This document shows, in pieces, positions 15,553 through 24,400 of a stretch of DNA of 35,834 bases. Positions within the stretch are counted from its first letter, which is position 1. Each line of letters starts with the position of its first letter. Position numbers and translations under genes: made by a program. Under the pieces are notes generated by a model. That model was given only the letters and a program-made list of their open reading frames with translations. It was not told the DNA's origin and searched no databases. The stretch spans positions 1-35,834 of IMG/VR virus record IMGVR_UViG_3300044858_000951; one strand, given 5' to 3'. The DNA comes from a virus.

Positions 15553-16173
15553 TTATCGTGAGGTTACGCGCATTTGTAATGGAACACCCGAATACTCGCT
15601 ATTTTGGTCTGCATCGGATATGTTTTTAATTGCTCTGTCGTACAGGGTTGCCCATGTCTGACTTCTTGCATCGTTAATAAGATACGGCTCTGCTTCTAAA
15701 AGCGAGGCATAGAGGAGAGCATCTGGATAGTTAGCAAGAAATACATTGCTTGCATTACCAGTAGACAATACAGTAGGTTTAGCATAGTAGAGGATCTCCA
15801 ATGTATATGCTGTATCTGGCTTTGGTGCTAACTCAAACTCGCTTGCCAGGATTGTGTAATAAATTGGTTTGCCACTCTCGTCTGCCGGAGCATCCCTAGT
15901 AAACAGACTAGGAGACATATAGGTAATAGGGTATCTTGGGTTGCCTTGGATATGCAAATCCCGAATCTCTAAAAAGTCTGTCGGTAACGCTACTTTGCCA
16001 TCACCACTTACTGTTAATGCTGTAGCTGACTCTAACATCTGTCGAGTGCGTAGGTCTCTTGCCATGCGTAGCTCTGCAAAGCTAATAAAGTCGGGGATAA
16101 CCGATGTTAAGTCTGATCGACCTAAGTAGTTAGCCACCGATGCTTTGAGATCGGTAAAGTTTGTATAAGCCAT
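15553..16173 (-). CDS. Head-tail adaptor protein (P22 gp4 / T7 gp11-like)
   Basis: A 206-aa protein beginning MAYTNFTDLKASVANYLGRS, with DFISFAELRMARDLRTRQM, VALPTDFLEIRDLHI and a C-terminal LYASLLEAEPYL helix. This is the layout of podovirus adaptor/tubular proteins that bind below the portal and start the tail. It is the first structural gene after the glycosyltransferase insert and precedes the tail genes, which fits an adaptor. The assignment rests on motifs and gene order. Confidence 0.75.
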   Translation of the reverse strand: MAYTNFTDLKASVANYLGRSDLTSVIPDFISFAELRMARDLRTRQMLESATALTVSGDGKVALPTDFLEIRDLHIQGNPRYPITYMSPSLFTRDAPADESGKPIYYTILASEFELAPKPDTAYTLEILYYAKPTVLSTGNASNVFLANYPDALLYASLLEAEPYLINDARSQTWATLYDRAIKNISDADQNSEYSGVPLQMRVTSR

Positions 16174-16181
16174 AATCTCTC

Positions 16182-16820
16182 TTACTCTTTTGGTATTTCG
16201 ATGTTATCCCAGCCATAGACATACTGCCCGATGTGCCGGATGCCTTTCGATAGATCGTGATCTACCCAAGTATCAAATCCTGCGTCTTTTGCCTTAATGC
16301 AGAAGTAAATATCCTCACCTAGTATTTTGTTGTTACCAAGTTGCTCAAAATAGAAATAAGGTTCTTCCATTGCCTTAAACACTTTGGTTTTAACCAACAT
16401 TACTCCGCAGCCAATGCCATCAGCTTTACTGATTCCTGACATTGCGTTGGAATAAATAGGAAACCAATCGACAGACCCATCCACTTCGCTTATTTTGAAG
16501 TTTTTGGCTGTCGGTTTGACAGGCTCAGATCGTGTTGTCGCATTGACTCCGATAATATCCTTATCGTGTGCCATGAGGATCTTGAGTGTGTCCTTTGGAA
16601 ACCGCATATCAGCATCTACAAATAACAGATAATCTGCTTTTATTTCTAGTGCTGTCTTAACTAAACTATTGCGCTGGTCAAATATTAGCGTTCCAGCACT
16701 CGTAAACAGGTCTATATCGTGTTTTGTGGTCTTAATGGTATACGCACACATTGCCACCAAATCAAACGCTGTAGCGACCTCCATTTGCCCTCTAGCGGGA
16801 ATACAAATAGCGATTCTCAT
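16182..16820 (-). CDS. GT-A-fold glycosyltransferase
   Basis: A 212-aa enzyme with an N-terminal nucleotide-binding strand (MRIAICIPARG), FDQRNSLVKTALE at about 48-60 and the metal-binding DxD in YLLFVDADMRFP (Asp69 and Asp71). A later EDIYFCIKAKDAG segment fits the acceptor-side acidic motif of GT2-like enzymes. It should transfer a sugar from a nucleotide donor; donor and acceptor are unknown. Its start overlaps the 113-aa gene by 4 nt. It is located among virion genes, with GT11 nearby, suggesting that a late structure is glycosylated. Confidence 0.85.
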   Translation of the reverse strand: MRIAICIPARGQMEVATAFDLVAMCAYTIKTTKHDIDLFTSAGTLIFDQRNSLVKTALEIKADYLLFVDADMRFPKDTLKILMAHDKDIIGVNATTRSEPVKPTAKNFKISEVDGSVDWFPIYSNAMSGISKADGIGCGVMLVKTKVFKAMEEPYFYFEQLGNNKILGEDIYFCIKAKDAGFDTWVDHDLSKGIRHIGQYVYGWDNIEIPKE

Positions 16821-17158
16821 ACCTCACCCCCTCTAGTTCTAAACACCCTGTTATCGGGGTCATTTAGCCATTTCTTGAGGGCTTTAGGGTCTTGGATATG
16901 AAAGCCACGCATAATGCCTTTAGCGTTCAGATCATTAATAATTGCTAGGGGTAACTCTGCTATCTTGTTCTTTGGGTCAAATACTTCGCCTGACCATCCT
17001 GTTTTGCCAGGATTGTTGTTGTACTGCGCTTTTGTATGCTCTGCAAAATCCGTTAAATCGGTTTGGGAGTGGATAACAATCCCACCATCGCCATCCGATA
17101 ATACTGTACGAATCTCACCATCTACAGTTTCTAAGTATTTCTTCACAGTTTGATCCAC
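16817..17158 (-). CDS. Conserved phage protein of unknown function, 113 aa
   Basis: A 113-aa protein with an ILS-DGDGGIVIHSQTDL core and a C-terminal GFHIQDPKALKKWLNDPDNR segment followed by VFRTRGGEV. I recall the ending in podovirus proteins encoded between capsid and tail genes, which suggests a virion or head-completion link, but I cannot name the role. It is sandwiched between two glycosyltransferases, overlapping GT11 by 16 nt and the GT-A gene by 4 nt, so the three are probably coupled. Confidence 0.65.
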   Translation of the reverse strand: MDQTVKKYLETVDGEIRTVLSDGDGGIVIHSQTDLTDFAEHTKAQYNNNPGKTGWSGEVFDPKNKIAELPLAIINDLNAKGIMRGFHIQDPKALKKWLNDPDNRVFRTRGGEV

Positions 17159-17841
17159 CTTTCAGGAATAATGTCGCTATCGTCTAGCCCATTGGTGAAC
17201 CACTTTTTTGGTGCTACTACTTTGTTTCCTTTAGCAAGCCAAGCACCCCACCATCCATACGAGCTATTCGCTATGATATGGTTTTTAAAGGAAGAAAGCA
17301 ACGCTAAATCTTGCACAGGATTGTTACAAGGCATGACCATATCAGCCCATTCTAGGTTCTCTGCACACCACTCAGGGTCATCTGAGAAAACCACAAAAAC
17401 GCTGTTAGGGAAGTTCTTTCTAGCTTCCCTATAGTAAGCCTCATCCAACTGTACGAAAACATCTGGTAGGCTCAAATAATCGCCCCTACGGACTGTTACT
17501 GCCACCATGTTCTCGTCTATCTCTGCCTTGGGTAGATAAAACTCCTTGCGGATCTCATCTTCTACACAATCAAAGTATTTCTCTGTCTGCCAGTAGCCCA
17601 CCATCATTCCTGACTTGGTGATCTCTTGGTAACTATGTTGTTTTTCCTTTATTGACTCCGCAAAATTATCTGTTACATGAAACGATATAGGGAAAACACC
17701 TAGTTCATACTGTCTATTTTTGTTTACTTCATAAAATGTTGTGTTCAACTCTAGGGTTTCCCCTAATGTCTTAGCAACTGCGTATCCTGCTGCGTATTGG
17801 AACATCTGGTTGCCCAGACCTCCCATAATGTAAACGATCAT
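17143..17841 (-). CDS. GT11 alpha-1,2-fucosyltransferase-like enzyme
   Basis: A 232-aa member of glycosyltransferase family 11, which transfers L-fucose from GDP-fucose. The diagnostic motifs are present: GGLGNQMFQYAAGYAVA at 7-23, VRRGDY at 117-122 (the HxRRxDY motif, with Thr116 in place of His), FSDDPEW at 152-158 and NSSYGWWGAWLA at 193-203. At about 230 aa it is shorter than typical bacterial members (about 290). The start codon sits directly after the post-capsid terminator with no ribosome site. With the GDP-mannose 4,6-dehydratase at 30962-32209 it points to a fucose-type pathway. Specificity is inferred. Confidence 0.9.
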   Translation of the reverse strand: MIVYIMGGLGNQMFQYAAGYAVAKTLGETLELNTTFYEVNKNRQYELGVFPISFHVTDNFAESIKEKQHSYQEITKSGMMVGYWQTEKYFDCVEDEIRKEFYLPKAEIDENMVAVTVRRGDYLSLPDVFVQLDEAYYREARKNFPNSVFVVFSDDPEWCAENLEWADMVMPCNNPVQDLALLSSFKNHIIANSSYGWWGAWLAKGNKVVAPKKWFTNGLDDSDIIPERWIKL

Positions 17842-17843
17842 AG

Positions 17844-17871
17844 AAAAGAGGGTAGATTTTGTCTACCCTCT
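17844..17871 (-). terminator. Strong intrinsic terminator after the major capsid gene
   Basis: A perfect 10-bp stem AGAGGGTAGA/TCTACCCTCT (17847-17856 with 17862-17871) with a 5-nt loop is followed on the minus strand by a T-run (complement of 17844-17847, then TCT). It lies 24 nt after the capsid stop and 3 nt before the GT11 start. It would limit expression of downstream late genes relative to the capsid, like the T7 terminator after gene 10, or serve as an RNA stabiliser. Confidence 0.85.
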
Positions 17872-17895
17872 ATTCTACTTATTATCTACTTAATA

Positions 17896-18846
17896 TCAAG
17901 CAGATAAGTCAAATGCGCCACCATGAGCAGCTTCGTTGCGAACTTCCAAGGTCAATTCAGCCAAGATTTGCTTCTTGTCAGCATCGCCAACTTTAGCAAT
18001 ATCATTGGTCTGGAATGGTCGGAGGTACGCTAATGCTGCATACTCAGGATCGAGTACGAGGGCATCACGAGTACGCATAAAGCGGTTAGGAACAATCTGC
18101 AATACACCAAAGTCGGATTGATATAAATCAGCACCGGCTAGGATGGTTGCTTGACCATTCGTAGGTACTTGATAGCGTTGTGCAGCCAAGCCAGTAAAGC
18201 CTGATACTGTCTGCTTGAGAGCAGGCGATACCATCAATACGGAAGGCGTACCACCACTAACGAATACCTTGCTGATAACATCCTTGAGGATGGTCTCAGT
18301 AAAGGTACGAGTTGTACCATCGGTACGGACTGATACACCAATTGTGGTTGGGTCTACACCAGCAGTTGTGCCAGCAGACTTGTTGGTGTTTGTCTTGATG
18401 TAAGACAACAACGAACTCATCTTACGAGCTACAGAGCCAGATGTACCTGCTGCTTGAGCTTGGTTAGCGGTAATGATTGTCTCAATATCACGCTTAATTT
18501 CAGCAGAAGCCTTTGCCAACTGGTAAGCCATCTCAGACTTACGACCAGCAAGGTCAGAAGCCAAGAGAGTACCAGAAACCATAACAGTCTTACCAACGAT
18601 CTGTGTAAGGTTGCCAAGGCGTGTGGTTGGGGTGATTGTTGCCTCAGAAGCACTTGCACCTTCAACTAATGCGTTGGAAGTGGTAGCTGCTGCGAGGGCA
18701 TCAGTCTGCCATTCGTGGTTAACGGAAGTCGCTTTGGTTTTGCCAATAGATGACATGATTGGGGTGTCGGTAGGGCTGATGTCATAAATAACATCGGTTA
18801 AGTCCTCACGCGCACCAATAGCGGTATAGCGATCATATGCTGCCAT
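17896..18846 (-). CDS. Major capsid protein, SU10/phiEco32 family
   Basis: A 316-aa protein starting MAAYDRYTAIGAREDLTDVI, with YDISPTDTPIMSSIGKTKA, an N-arm to E-loop region NHEWQTDALAAA and LAKASAEIKRDIE in the spine helix. This is the signature of the SU10 major head protein family (formerly DUF5309), an HK97-fold capsid protein of phiEco32-like and many environmental podoviruses. It follows the scaffold gene by 12 nt and is followed by a strong terminator, as expected for the most abundant late product. Confidence 0.9.
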   Translation of the reverse strand: MAAYDRYTAIGAREDLTDVIYDISPTDTPIMSSIGKTKATSVNHEWQTDALAAATTSNALVEGASASEATITPTTRLGNLTQIVGKTVMVSGTLLASDLAGRKSEMAYQLAKASAEIKRDIETIITANQAQAAGTSGSVARKMSSLLSYIKTNTNKSAGTTAGVDPTTIGVSVRTDGTTRTFTETILKDVISKVFVSGGTPSVLMVSPALKQTVSGFTGLAAQRYQVPTNGQATILAGADLYQSDFGVLQIVPNRFMRTRDALVLDPEYAALAYLRPFQTNDIAKVGDADKKQILAELTLEVRNEAAHGGAFDLSA

Positions 18847-18858
18847 GATTAAATTCCT

Positions 18859-19815
18859 TTATAAAAATCGTTCAAATAAACGAACTGCATCCTTTTTATT
18901 GCCAGATTGGCGTAATGCAGCTCTTTCTTTTTTTAATGCTTCATTATCAGAACTCTGCGGATTAGAAGTTCCTGGTCGAATAGTCTTAGGAGCAGTAGCT
19001 ACTTTCTTAGAAGTAACACCCTTGTTTGCCATCAACTTATCGTACTGTGCTGCTTTATAGAGGGCTAGTACAGCGCGACTATCGTAAACCTGAGACAACT
19101 CTTGATCTGAGAATCCTTGAGCCTTTGCATAATTGCGAATGTCTCTACGGATTACTTCGGCTTTCACATCATCCTTAAACTCTGGGATAGCCTCTACAAG
19201 TTTTGCCTGTTCTGCTTGGATATGCTTTTGCAACTGTGCTTGTTGGTGGGACTGCTGTTCTTGTTGAACTCGCTGTCTTTCCATCTGCACCGCTTGCAAC
19301 TGCTTATCTCGTTCCATCTTCTCTCCCATTGCAACTGCGTAAGCAATCGGATCTTCTGCCTTGAGTGATGCTAGGTCTTGGCTTTGATCTTGTTGCTGTA
19401 ACAATTGTTCAATGACTTGGAGTCGTTGGGCATAGGTTTCTCTGGTCTTTGCTGCTTCATCAATCTTTACTCGATCAGCCTCTACAGCCTTTCGTTGTTC
19501 CGCTAAAGATTGAGTTTTCTTCTGATAATCGGCAGTCCTACTGTAACCATTCAAAAGTTCATCAAGGCTAACTTCCACTTCTTCACCAGAGACTTTAACT
19601 CGGTATTTGGGGAGTTCCTCTACTTCTTCTTCTTGGCTTTCAGCTTCTTCTGCACTTACATCTTGCTCCTCGGACTCGGCAGAATACTCTGCCTCACTAG
19701 GTTCTGGTTGGGCTTGCGCCTCCTCCGCTTGTGGTTCAAGAAAAGACATAAATGCATTAGCTGCACCTGATACAGAATTGTCTACACTCCCTTGTGGGTT
19801 GGTGTTTTCACTCAT
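18859..19815 (-). CDS. Capsid scaffolding protein
   Basis: A 318-aa protein with an acidic N-terminal half (AEYSAESEEQDVSAEEAES, then QEEEVEELPKYRVK), a long Gln/Glu/Lys coiled coil (about 100-215) and a basic C-terminus (KKERAALRQSGNKKDAVRLF). Position between portal and capsid, composition and length fit a scaffold that directs procapsid assembly and leaves before packaging. The YRVKVSGEEVEVSLDELLNG motif near 75-95 is also common in such proteins. Confidence 0.85.
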   Translation of the reverse strand: MSENTNPQGSVDNSVSGAANAFMSFLEPQAEEAQAQPEPSEAEYSAESEEQDVSAEEAESQEEEVEELPKYRVKVSGEEVEVSLDELLNGYSRTADYQKKTQSLAEQRKAVEADRVKIDEAAKTRETYAQRLQVIEQLLQQQDQSQDLASLKAEDPIAYAVAMGEKMERDKQLQAVQMERQRVQQEQQSHQQAQLQKHIQAEQAKLVEAIPEFKDDVKAEVIRRDIRNYAKAQGFSDQELSQVYDSRAVLALYKAAQYDKLMANKGVTSKKVATAPKTIRPGTSNPQSSDNEALKKERAALRQSGNKKDAVRLFERFL

Positions 19816-19833
19816 TTTCGACCTCTATGGTTG

Positions 19834-20064
19834 TTAAAAAACCTTTACACGCTTCTTTTCAATTTCGCCATTGTGTGCGATTGATTGAATAGATGCTTCA
19901 AATTCTTCTAGTGCCTTTAGTTTGACTAAGGCTTTTTCTCTACCTTCTACATCATGCTCGGCAGAACTAAAGATATACGACTTGAATGAGTCTTTCTGAG
20001 CCTGTAATAGCTCTTGGAAAAACTCATCACCTAATAATGTTTTAGCTCTATCTACTTTGTTCAT
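19834..20064 (-). CDS. Small portal-proximal protein, 76 aa
   Basis: A 76-aa helical protein (MNKVDRAKTLLGDEFFQELL, then KDSFKSYIFSSAEHDVEGRE). It starts within the last codons of the portal gene (4-nt overlap) and precedes the scaffold. Small proteins of this type are common between portal and scaffold in podovirus relatives, but their role is not established. No domain recognised. Confidence 0.65.
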   Translation of the reverse strand: MNKVDRAKTLLGDEFFQELLQAQKDSFKSYIFSSAEHDVEGREKALVKLKALEEFEASIQSIAHNGEIEKKRVKVF

Positions 20065-22073
20065 CCAGGTATCCTGACATCTCCGCTAATTTTAGCCCCG
20101 ATTTGTGCTGCCTTCAATTGGGCTTCTGCTTGGAACTCTGCTGTCTTGAGTTCTAGGTTAGCTGCTGCCTTCTCTCTTTCGAGTTGGATAGAGGCTGCTG
20201 CTTTTGCTTTAGCGATTTCGATGTCGTTAATTGCTTTGGCTCTGTCTGTTTCGATCTGTGCCTGTGCCTGTTGCATCATCATATCTAACGCAGGGTTAGG
20301 TTGCTGTTGCTGTGGCTGTGGCTGAGACAACTGTTGGTCTAGCTCTGGTGGAATCTCTTTGAAAAACTCCATTGAGTCTTTGTACCCTGCTGCCTCGATA
20401 AACTTACCAAGTGTGTTGCGATACTGACCTACGCTTACTAACGGATTAGCAAAGCCTTGTGTTGTCAGAATCTGCTCTTGCTTTTGCATAACCATTGCTG
20501 CCATTGCCATCTTCTGATCTTGGCTACCTGTACCTAGACCGACATTGACTGTTACATCGTAGTTGTTCTTCCACTCTCTAGGGTCAATAGAGACATACTT
20601 GCCTCGTAAACGAATAACCCTTGGCTTGTCCTGATACTTTAGGATCAAGTGGAAAATACCTGCAAATAAGTCTTTTACACCTGTATCGGCAAAGATTCTA
20701 GCAATCATCTCTATACGACCAGAGCCTGCTTGTTGCATTGCTGCAATCGCTGTAGCTGTGGTATTTTGTAGAATGTTAGGATCTATACCTTGGCTTGTAG
20801 AAGTAACACCTGAACGCTTCTGCAATACTTGATCCATGTAATCAAGCATTGGGAACGACTGTGATGCTGTTGCCGGTACAGATAATGGTTGAACCGCGCC
20901 CTGAGACTTAATCCGAACTACACCGCCAGGCGATGAGGTTAGTAGGTCATCTAGGTTTACTTGTCCATCTAGGGCTGTAACCCTAGGCATATTGGTTAGG
21001 TACAGGTTATCTAAAATCTGACGAGTAATCGTAGACTTGATAAGCTGTATGTCCATTGCTCTATCAGCTAGACTCTGACCAAAAAACTTGTGTGGCATAG
21101 GAATCGGGCAGATGCTTGCAAAAGGAATATGATCTGTTTCCTCGTTGTCAATAATCTGATCGCCTGCATAAACTACCTTACGGAGTTCTGCAATCCCATC
21201 ACCATCAAAGTCGGTACGAATATAGCACTCGAACAACTCTACTTCTTGCATCGTAAAGTCTAGGCTTTGTGTCTCGTCTGGCATCTCGCCTGCGCTGTAC
21301 CTAGCCACTCGTTCAGGAGTATAAGTAAGGTCGTTGTACGCTGGCATCTTGTCCACTTTGTCTTGTGGATAGCCCATAGCGATTAAGTCTGATCGTGTCT
21401 TGACTGTGCGATGTGCGACAAATTTAGCGTTCTTGATGCTCTTATCGCGCTTGGCGATTAAGAACTCCTCTGGTGGCACATTCTCTACACAGACCTTGCC
21501 GACTTCTTTTTTCTTCTTGATGACTACATTATAAGAAAGGATAGGCATACCCATTGGGTCTATGCCTACTTCCTCGGTCTCTTGGCTGATTAACTCCATT
21601 TCACCATCAGCAAACAGAAGTGTTAGTTCTTCTGCGTTTAAACCTTTGTATTCTTCTTTAGTAGGATCTTCGCTATCCTCCCACCAATACTTAACGATTC
21701 CATTCTTCTGTAGAAGTGCATCCTTCATCCAGTTATGCATGAGGATAACACCATCGTTATCGTTAAAGAACACATAGTTCGTAAGTTCGGTAGCTTGCTT
21801 GGCAAACTCCTCGTCTCCTGGCATCCTAGGCTCGAACCGACCTAATTCGTCTGATCCAGCAAAGATACGCATTAACTGAGGTAAAGCACCATCTACAACC
21901 TCGGCTACTTCGCCTGTTACGATCTTAGAACGACCATCTATCTCGTTGCCATACTCGTAACGATTGTAGTAGTTGATCGCCTTTGTGCGTTGCTCTACTG
22001 TTTCGGTCTCTACATAGCCGATAGCATCGTCTATCTCTGCTTCGAGAATGACCTTTAGTTTCTGTTCATCCAT
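20061..22073 (-). CDS. Portal protein (P22-like, large)
   Basis: A 670-aa protein with the features of large podovirus portals: an N-terminal YYNRYEYGNEIDGRSKIVTG segment, WMKDALLQKNGIVKYWWED, VPPEEFLIAKRDKSIKNAKF, GQSLADRAMDIQLIKS and a clip region SGVTSTSQGIDPNILQ. The C-terminal 120 residues are a Gln/Ala/Lys-rich coiled-coil barrel (about 580-660). It forms the dodecameric DNA channel and binds terminase. It lies directly after the large terminase gene without a gap, as usual. Confidence 0.92.
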   Translation of the reverse strand: MDEQKLKVILEAEIDDAIGYVETETVEQRTKAINYYNRYEYGNEIDGRSKIVTGEVAEVVDGALPQLMRIFAGSDELGRFEPRMPGDEEFAKQATELTNYVFFNDNDGVILMHNWMKDALLQKNGIVKYWWEDSEDPTKEEYKGLNAEELTLLFADGEMELISQETEEVGIDPMGMPILSYNVVIKKKKEVGKVCVENVPPEEFLIAKRDKSIKNAKFVAHRTVKTRSDLIAMGYPQDKVDKMPAYNDLTYTPERVARYSAGEMPDETQSLDFTMQEVELFECYIRTDFDGDGIAELRKVVYAGDQIIDNEETDHIPFASICPIPMPHKFFGQSLADRAMDIQLIKSTITRQILDNLYLTNMPRVTALDGQVNLDDLLTSSPGGVVRIKSQGAVQPLSVPATASQSFPMLDYMDQVLQKRSGVTSTSQGIDPNILQNTTATAIAAMQQAGSGRIEMIARIFADTGVKDLFAGIFHLILKYQDKPRVIRLRGKYVSIDPREWKNNYDVTVNVGLGTGSQDQKMAMAAMVMQKQEQILTTQGFANPLVSVGQYRNTLGKFIEAAGYKDSMEFFKEIPPELDQQLSQPQPQQQQPNPALDMMMQQAQAQIETDRAKAINDIEIAKAKAAASIQLEREKAAANLELKTAEFQAEAQLKAAQIGAKISGDVRIPG

Positions 22074-23360
22074 TTATACGATCCATGAAGTTTTTACTGT
22101 TATCGGTTGCGACCAAGTAGTGTTTTGTTCCATTCCTAAAGCTAAATAACGAAAGCTGTCGCTGCCATGACTTGCCCAATCGTGCATTGGCTTGTCAAAA
22201 AAGACATTACGCTTTTCATCATAATCGCGCCTATAGTTCCTAAGACAGTCTAGCCCTTGCTTTACCTGTGGCATATTGAACCAACATCTCGGTAAGAGTC
22301 TACGGACTGCCTGAATACCATCATCTACAGAAAGTCTTGGCAGAACCCGAACATCTAGTCCAGCTTCTCTCAACACTTCCAATCTGCTCTTGCCTGTGCC
22401 TAGTTCTCTTACTTCTACATCGTGTGGTAGGAGTTGCTCTGCTTTCTCCCACTTGTTATCTTTTAGCCAGTTAACATACCAATCGAGTCCTTGACCATGA
22501 TTCTCTACATAGTCTAGTAGTCTTACTTCTTGTCCTGTTGCTTGTGCCACCCACAACGCTGTGCTATCACCCATGCCCAAATCCCAAGCCACATAAGTTC
22601 TACAGAGATCATCTCTCGTAATGTCGCAAAGCCTACCTTTTTCTTCGAGGTCGTTGATGAGTTTGCCATAGTAACTTCCCTCTACTGCTGCGTTAAAACT
22701 ACACTCGAACTCTTGGTTGTACTTATCGTCTCCCATTTCTTTTCTGGCAGACCATAACTCTTGTTCATCTAGTAGCTTTGTTTCGCTTGCCTTGAACTGT
22801 AGTGCTGCCCATCCTTCTTCTTTGCCTGCTCTGTCGAACAAGTCCTTGAAGTGGTTGTTTCCCTTCGGTGTGCCGATAAACAGACACGACCCTTTTCTGT
22901 CTGCAAGAGCCGGTCTAATGATCTCGTTCCATATTTTAGGATTCTGATCGCCAATTTCGTCTAGCACTACAGCATCGAAGTATTGCCCGCGCAAGGAGTC
23001 TGGGTTATCAGAGCCATAAAGCTGGATTCTCCTTCCGTAAAAATCTACTCTTAATTCCGCTATATTGGCTGTTGCATCCAATGGTCTACAGAAGTTTGTA
23101 AGGTAATCCCAAGCTACTCTCTTTGCTTGACTATATGTCGGTGCGATATACGCATACCGAGGGTTTGGCTTGTCGTTCTCCATCGCTGCTTTGATTAGCG
23201 CGTTTAGAGCCTGTACTGTCTTACCCATACGCCTATGTGCCACTACCACTACAAAACGATTGTTCTCCATCGCCTCATGGATCTGTAACTGTGGTTCTCT
23301 TGGCTTGTAAGGGATAACGACTCGTTTTACCTCATCGTCTGCGTACTCTACTTCTCCCAA
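22074..23360 (-). CDS. terL: Terminase large subunit
   Basis: A 428-aa DNA-packaging ATPase and nuclease. The adenine-binding YKPREPQLQ lies at 18-25, Walker A AHRRMGKT at 41-48, Walker B VVLDE at 131-135 and the coupling motif FIGTPKG at 161-167. The RNase H-like nuclease has VAWDLGMGD (Asp260 and Asp265) and HDWASHGSDSFRY (Asp401). No ATG precedes the Q-motif. TTG 23360, inside the end of the small subunit gene (13-nt overlap), is the most likely start. Confidence 0.95.
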   Translation of the reverse strand: MGEVEYADDEVKRVVIPYKPREPQLQIHEAMENNRFVVVVAHRRMGKTVQALNALIKAAMENDKPNPRYAYIAPTYSQAKRVAWDYLTNFCRPLDATANIAELRVDFYGRRIQLYGSDNPDSLRGQYFDAVVLDEIGDQNPKIWNEIIRPALADRKGSCLFIGTPKGNNHFKDLFDRAGKEEGWAALQFKASETKLLDEQELWSARKEMGDDKYNQEFECSFNAAVEGSYYGKLINDLEEKGRLCDITRDDLCRTYVAWDLGMGDSTALWVAQATGQEVRLLDYVENHGQGLDWYVNWLKDNKWEKAEQLLPHDVEVRELGTGKSRLEVLREAGLDVRVLPRLSVDDGIQAVRRLLPRCWFNMPQVKQGLDCLRNYRRDYDEKRNVFFDKPMHDWASHGSDSFRYLALGMEQNTTWSQPITVKTSWIV

Positions 23361-23653
23361 GCGACCACCATCTTAAAGATGCCACCTTCTGTATTGCTTA
23401 GTTCGGTAGTGTTAACAGGCTTACCATCTATCCTGTCCATGACTTCCTTGATTGCCCAAGGCTCTCCGGCTTCTGCTGACTTGACTAACTTCTCGGTAAT
23501 GTTCCTAAGTTTCTTTCGATCCTCTTGTACTAGGGCTACTCTTAGTGCATCGTAAAAGAGCTTTCCCTTCTTACCATTCTGATTGCCTGTAGGTGCGCCA
23601 CCTTTATTAGTTGGCTCAACTTGTAGATTATTGTTTTCTGTAGAGTTTTCCAT
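23348..23653 (-). CDS. Putative terminase small subunit
   Basis: A 101-aa basic protein with GGAPTGNQNGKKGKLFYDAL, a motif common in small packaging or DNA-binding proteins, and KLVKSAEAGEPWAIKEVMDR with IDGKPV. It lies directly upstream of and overlapping terL, the usual place for the DNA-recognition subunit. A purine-rich AGGGAA lies just before the ATG. A classic HTH is not obvious, so the packaging role rests on position and the motif. Confidence 0.7.
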   Translation of the reverse strand: MENSTENNNLQVEPTNKGGAPTGNQNGKKGKLFYDALRVALVQEDRKKLRNITEKLVKSAEAGEPWAIKEVMDRIDGKPVNTTELSNTEGGIFKMVVAWEK

Positions 23654-23713
23654 TCCATTCCCTATGGGTTGATGGTTGATGATGTTGCTATTCTACAACA
23701 TATTTACACATTA

Positions 23714-24109
23714 CTACTCTGCATTAAAAATCATGTTTTCGTACATCTGCTTTGTAATTCCTAGAGAATCTGGATTTGCACCATAGTCTCGCATGAAATA
23801 CTCTTTCCAAGCAGTTGGATGATCTAATGCTTTTAGCATCTCTCCTGTATTTGTAGAAGATGCCCAATGGTATCTATTTTGATCGTATGGGTCTCTCTCA
23901 GGAACAATGCCACTTAACCATGCTTTTCTGTAATCGTAATCAGAAGTGTTTAGGTCTGGTTCTTCTTTGTACTCTTTTACAAATTCTTTAAACCAATCTG
24001 TATTTCTAATCCAATTCTGGAAACCTTGCTCATCAAATCCTGATGGCACATTCAACAAACCACTTGTAGGCTGTTGTTGAGGCATAAGTAAGTCTAATAG
24101 TCCTGGCAT
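23714..24109 (-). CDS. Conserved phage protein of unknown function, 131 aa
   Basis: A 131-aa protein with a short Gln/Pro-rich N-terminus (MPGLLDLLMPQQQPTSGLLN) and a conserved core DYRKAWLSGIVPERDPYDQN and RYHWASSTNTGEML. The W/Y/H-rich core is recurrent in phage genomes near terminase genes but without assigned function. It follows the 95-aa gene by 3 nt. A 60-nt gap separates it from the small terminase and contains a TTCTACA motif (23691-23697). Confidence 0.65.
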   Translation of the reverse strand: MPGLLDLLMPQQQPTSGLLNVPSGFDEQGFQNWIRNTDWFKEFVKEYKEEPDLNTSDYDYRKAWLSGIVPERDPYDQNRYHWASSTNTGEMLKALDHPTAWKEYFMRDYGANPDSLGITKQMYENMIFNAE

Positions 24110-24112
24110 ATA

Positions 24113-24400
24113 TCACCACTTAACTTTGTCAGCCCAATACGCTGCACTCATTTTGCCTTTAGCAATGTTGCTTGCATGACGAGCCTTGAATGATTTTTGT
24201 CTTGCTTTGCCTGCCTCGGTCTTAGGATTAGCTCCTGCACCGCTTACACCTTGCTGACCAAATCGTATGGTCTTTACCTTATCGCCTTCTTTTGCGACTA
24301 CGACATGGCTTTTAGTAGGGTGATTTGGTGTTCTTTTAGGCTTGTTATAACCTGCGACACCGATTCTTTCTAATACTCCGGCAGCCTCTCGGATTTTCAC
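24113..24400 (-). CDS. Conserved basic phage protein, 95 aa
   Basis: It starts at GTG 24400, which overlaps the preceding TGA (GTGA). The C-terminal part reads KARQKSFKARHASNIAKGKM, then SAAYWADKVKW, a basic motif I recognise from many phage proteins encoded upstream of terminase. The N-terminal half contains HVVVAKEGDKVKTIRFGQQG, two strands. A nucleic-acid binding role is plausible from charge alone; function unknown. Confidence 0.7.
   Translation of the reverse strand: MKIREAAGVLERIGVAGYNKPKRTPNHPTKSHVVVAKEGDKVKTIRFGQQGVSGAGANPKTEAGKARQKSFKARHASNIAKGKMSAAYWADKVKW

Noticed and set aside
22769-22954. 61-aa minus-strand frame within terL
   Set aside because: Out-of-frame shadow of the terminase gene with no ribosome site.
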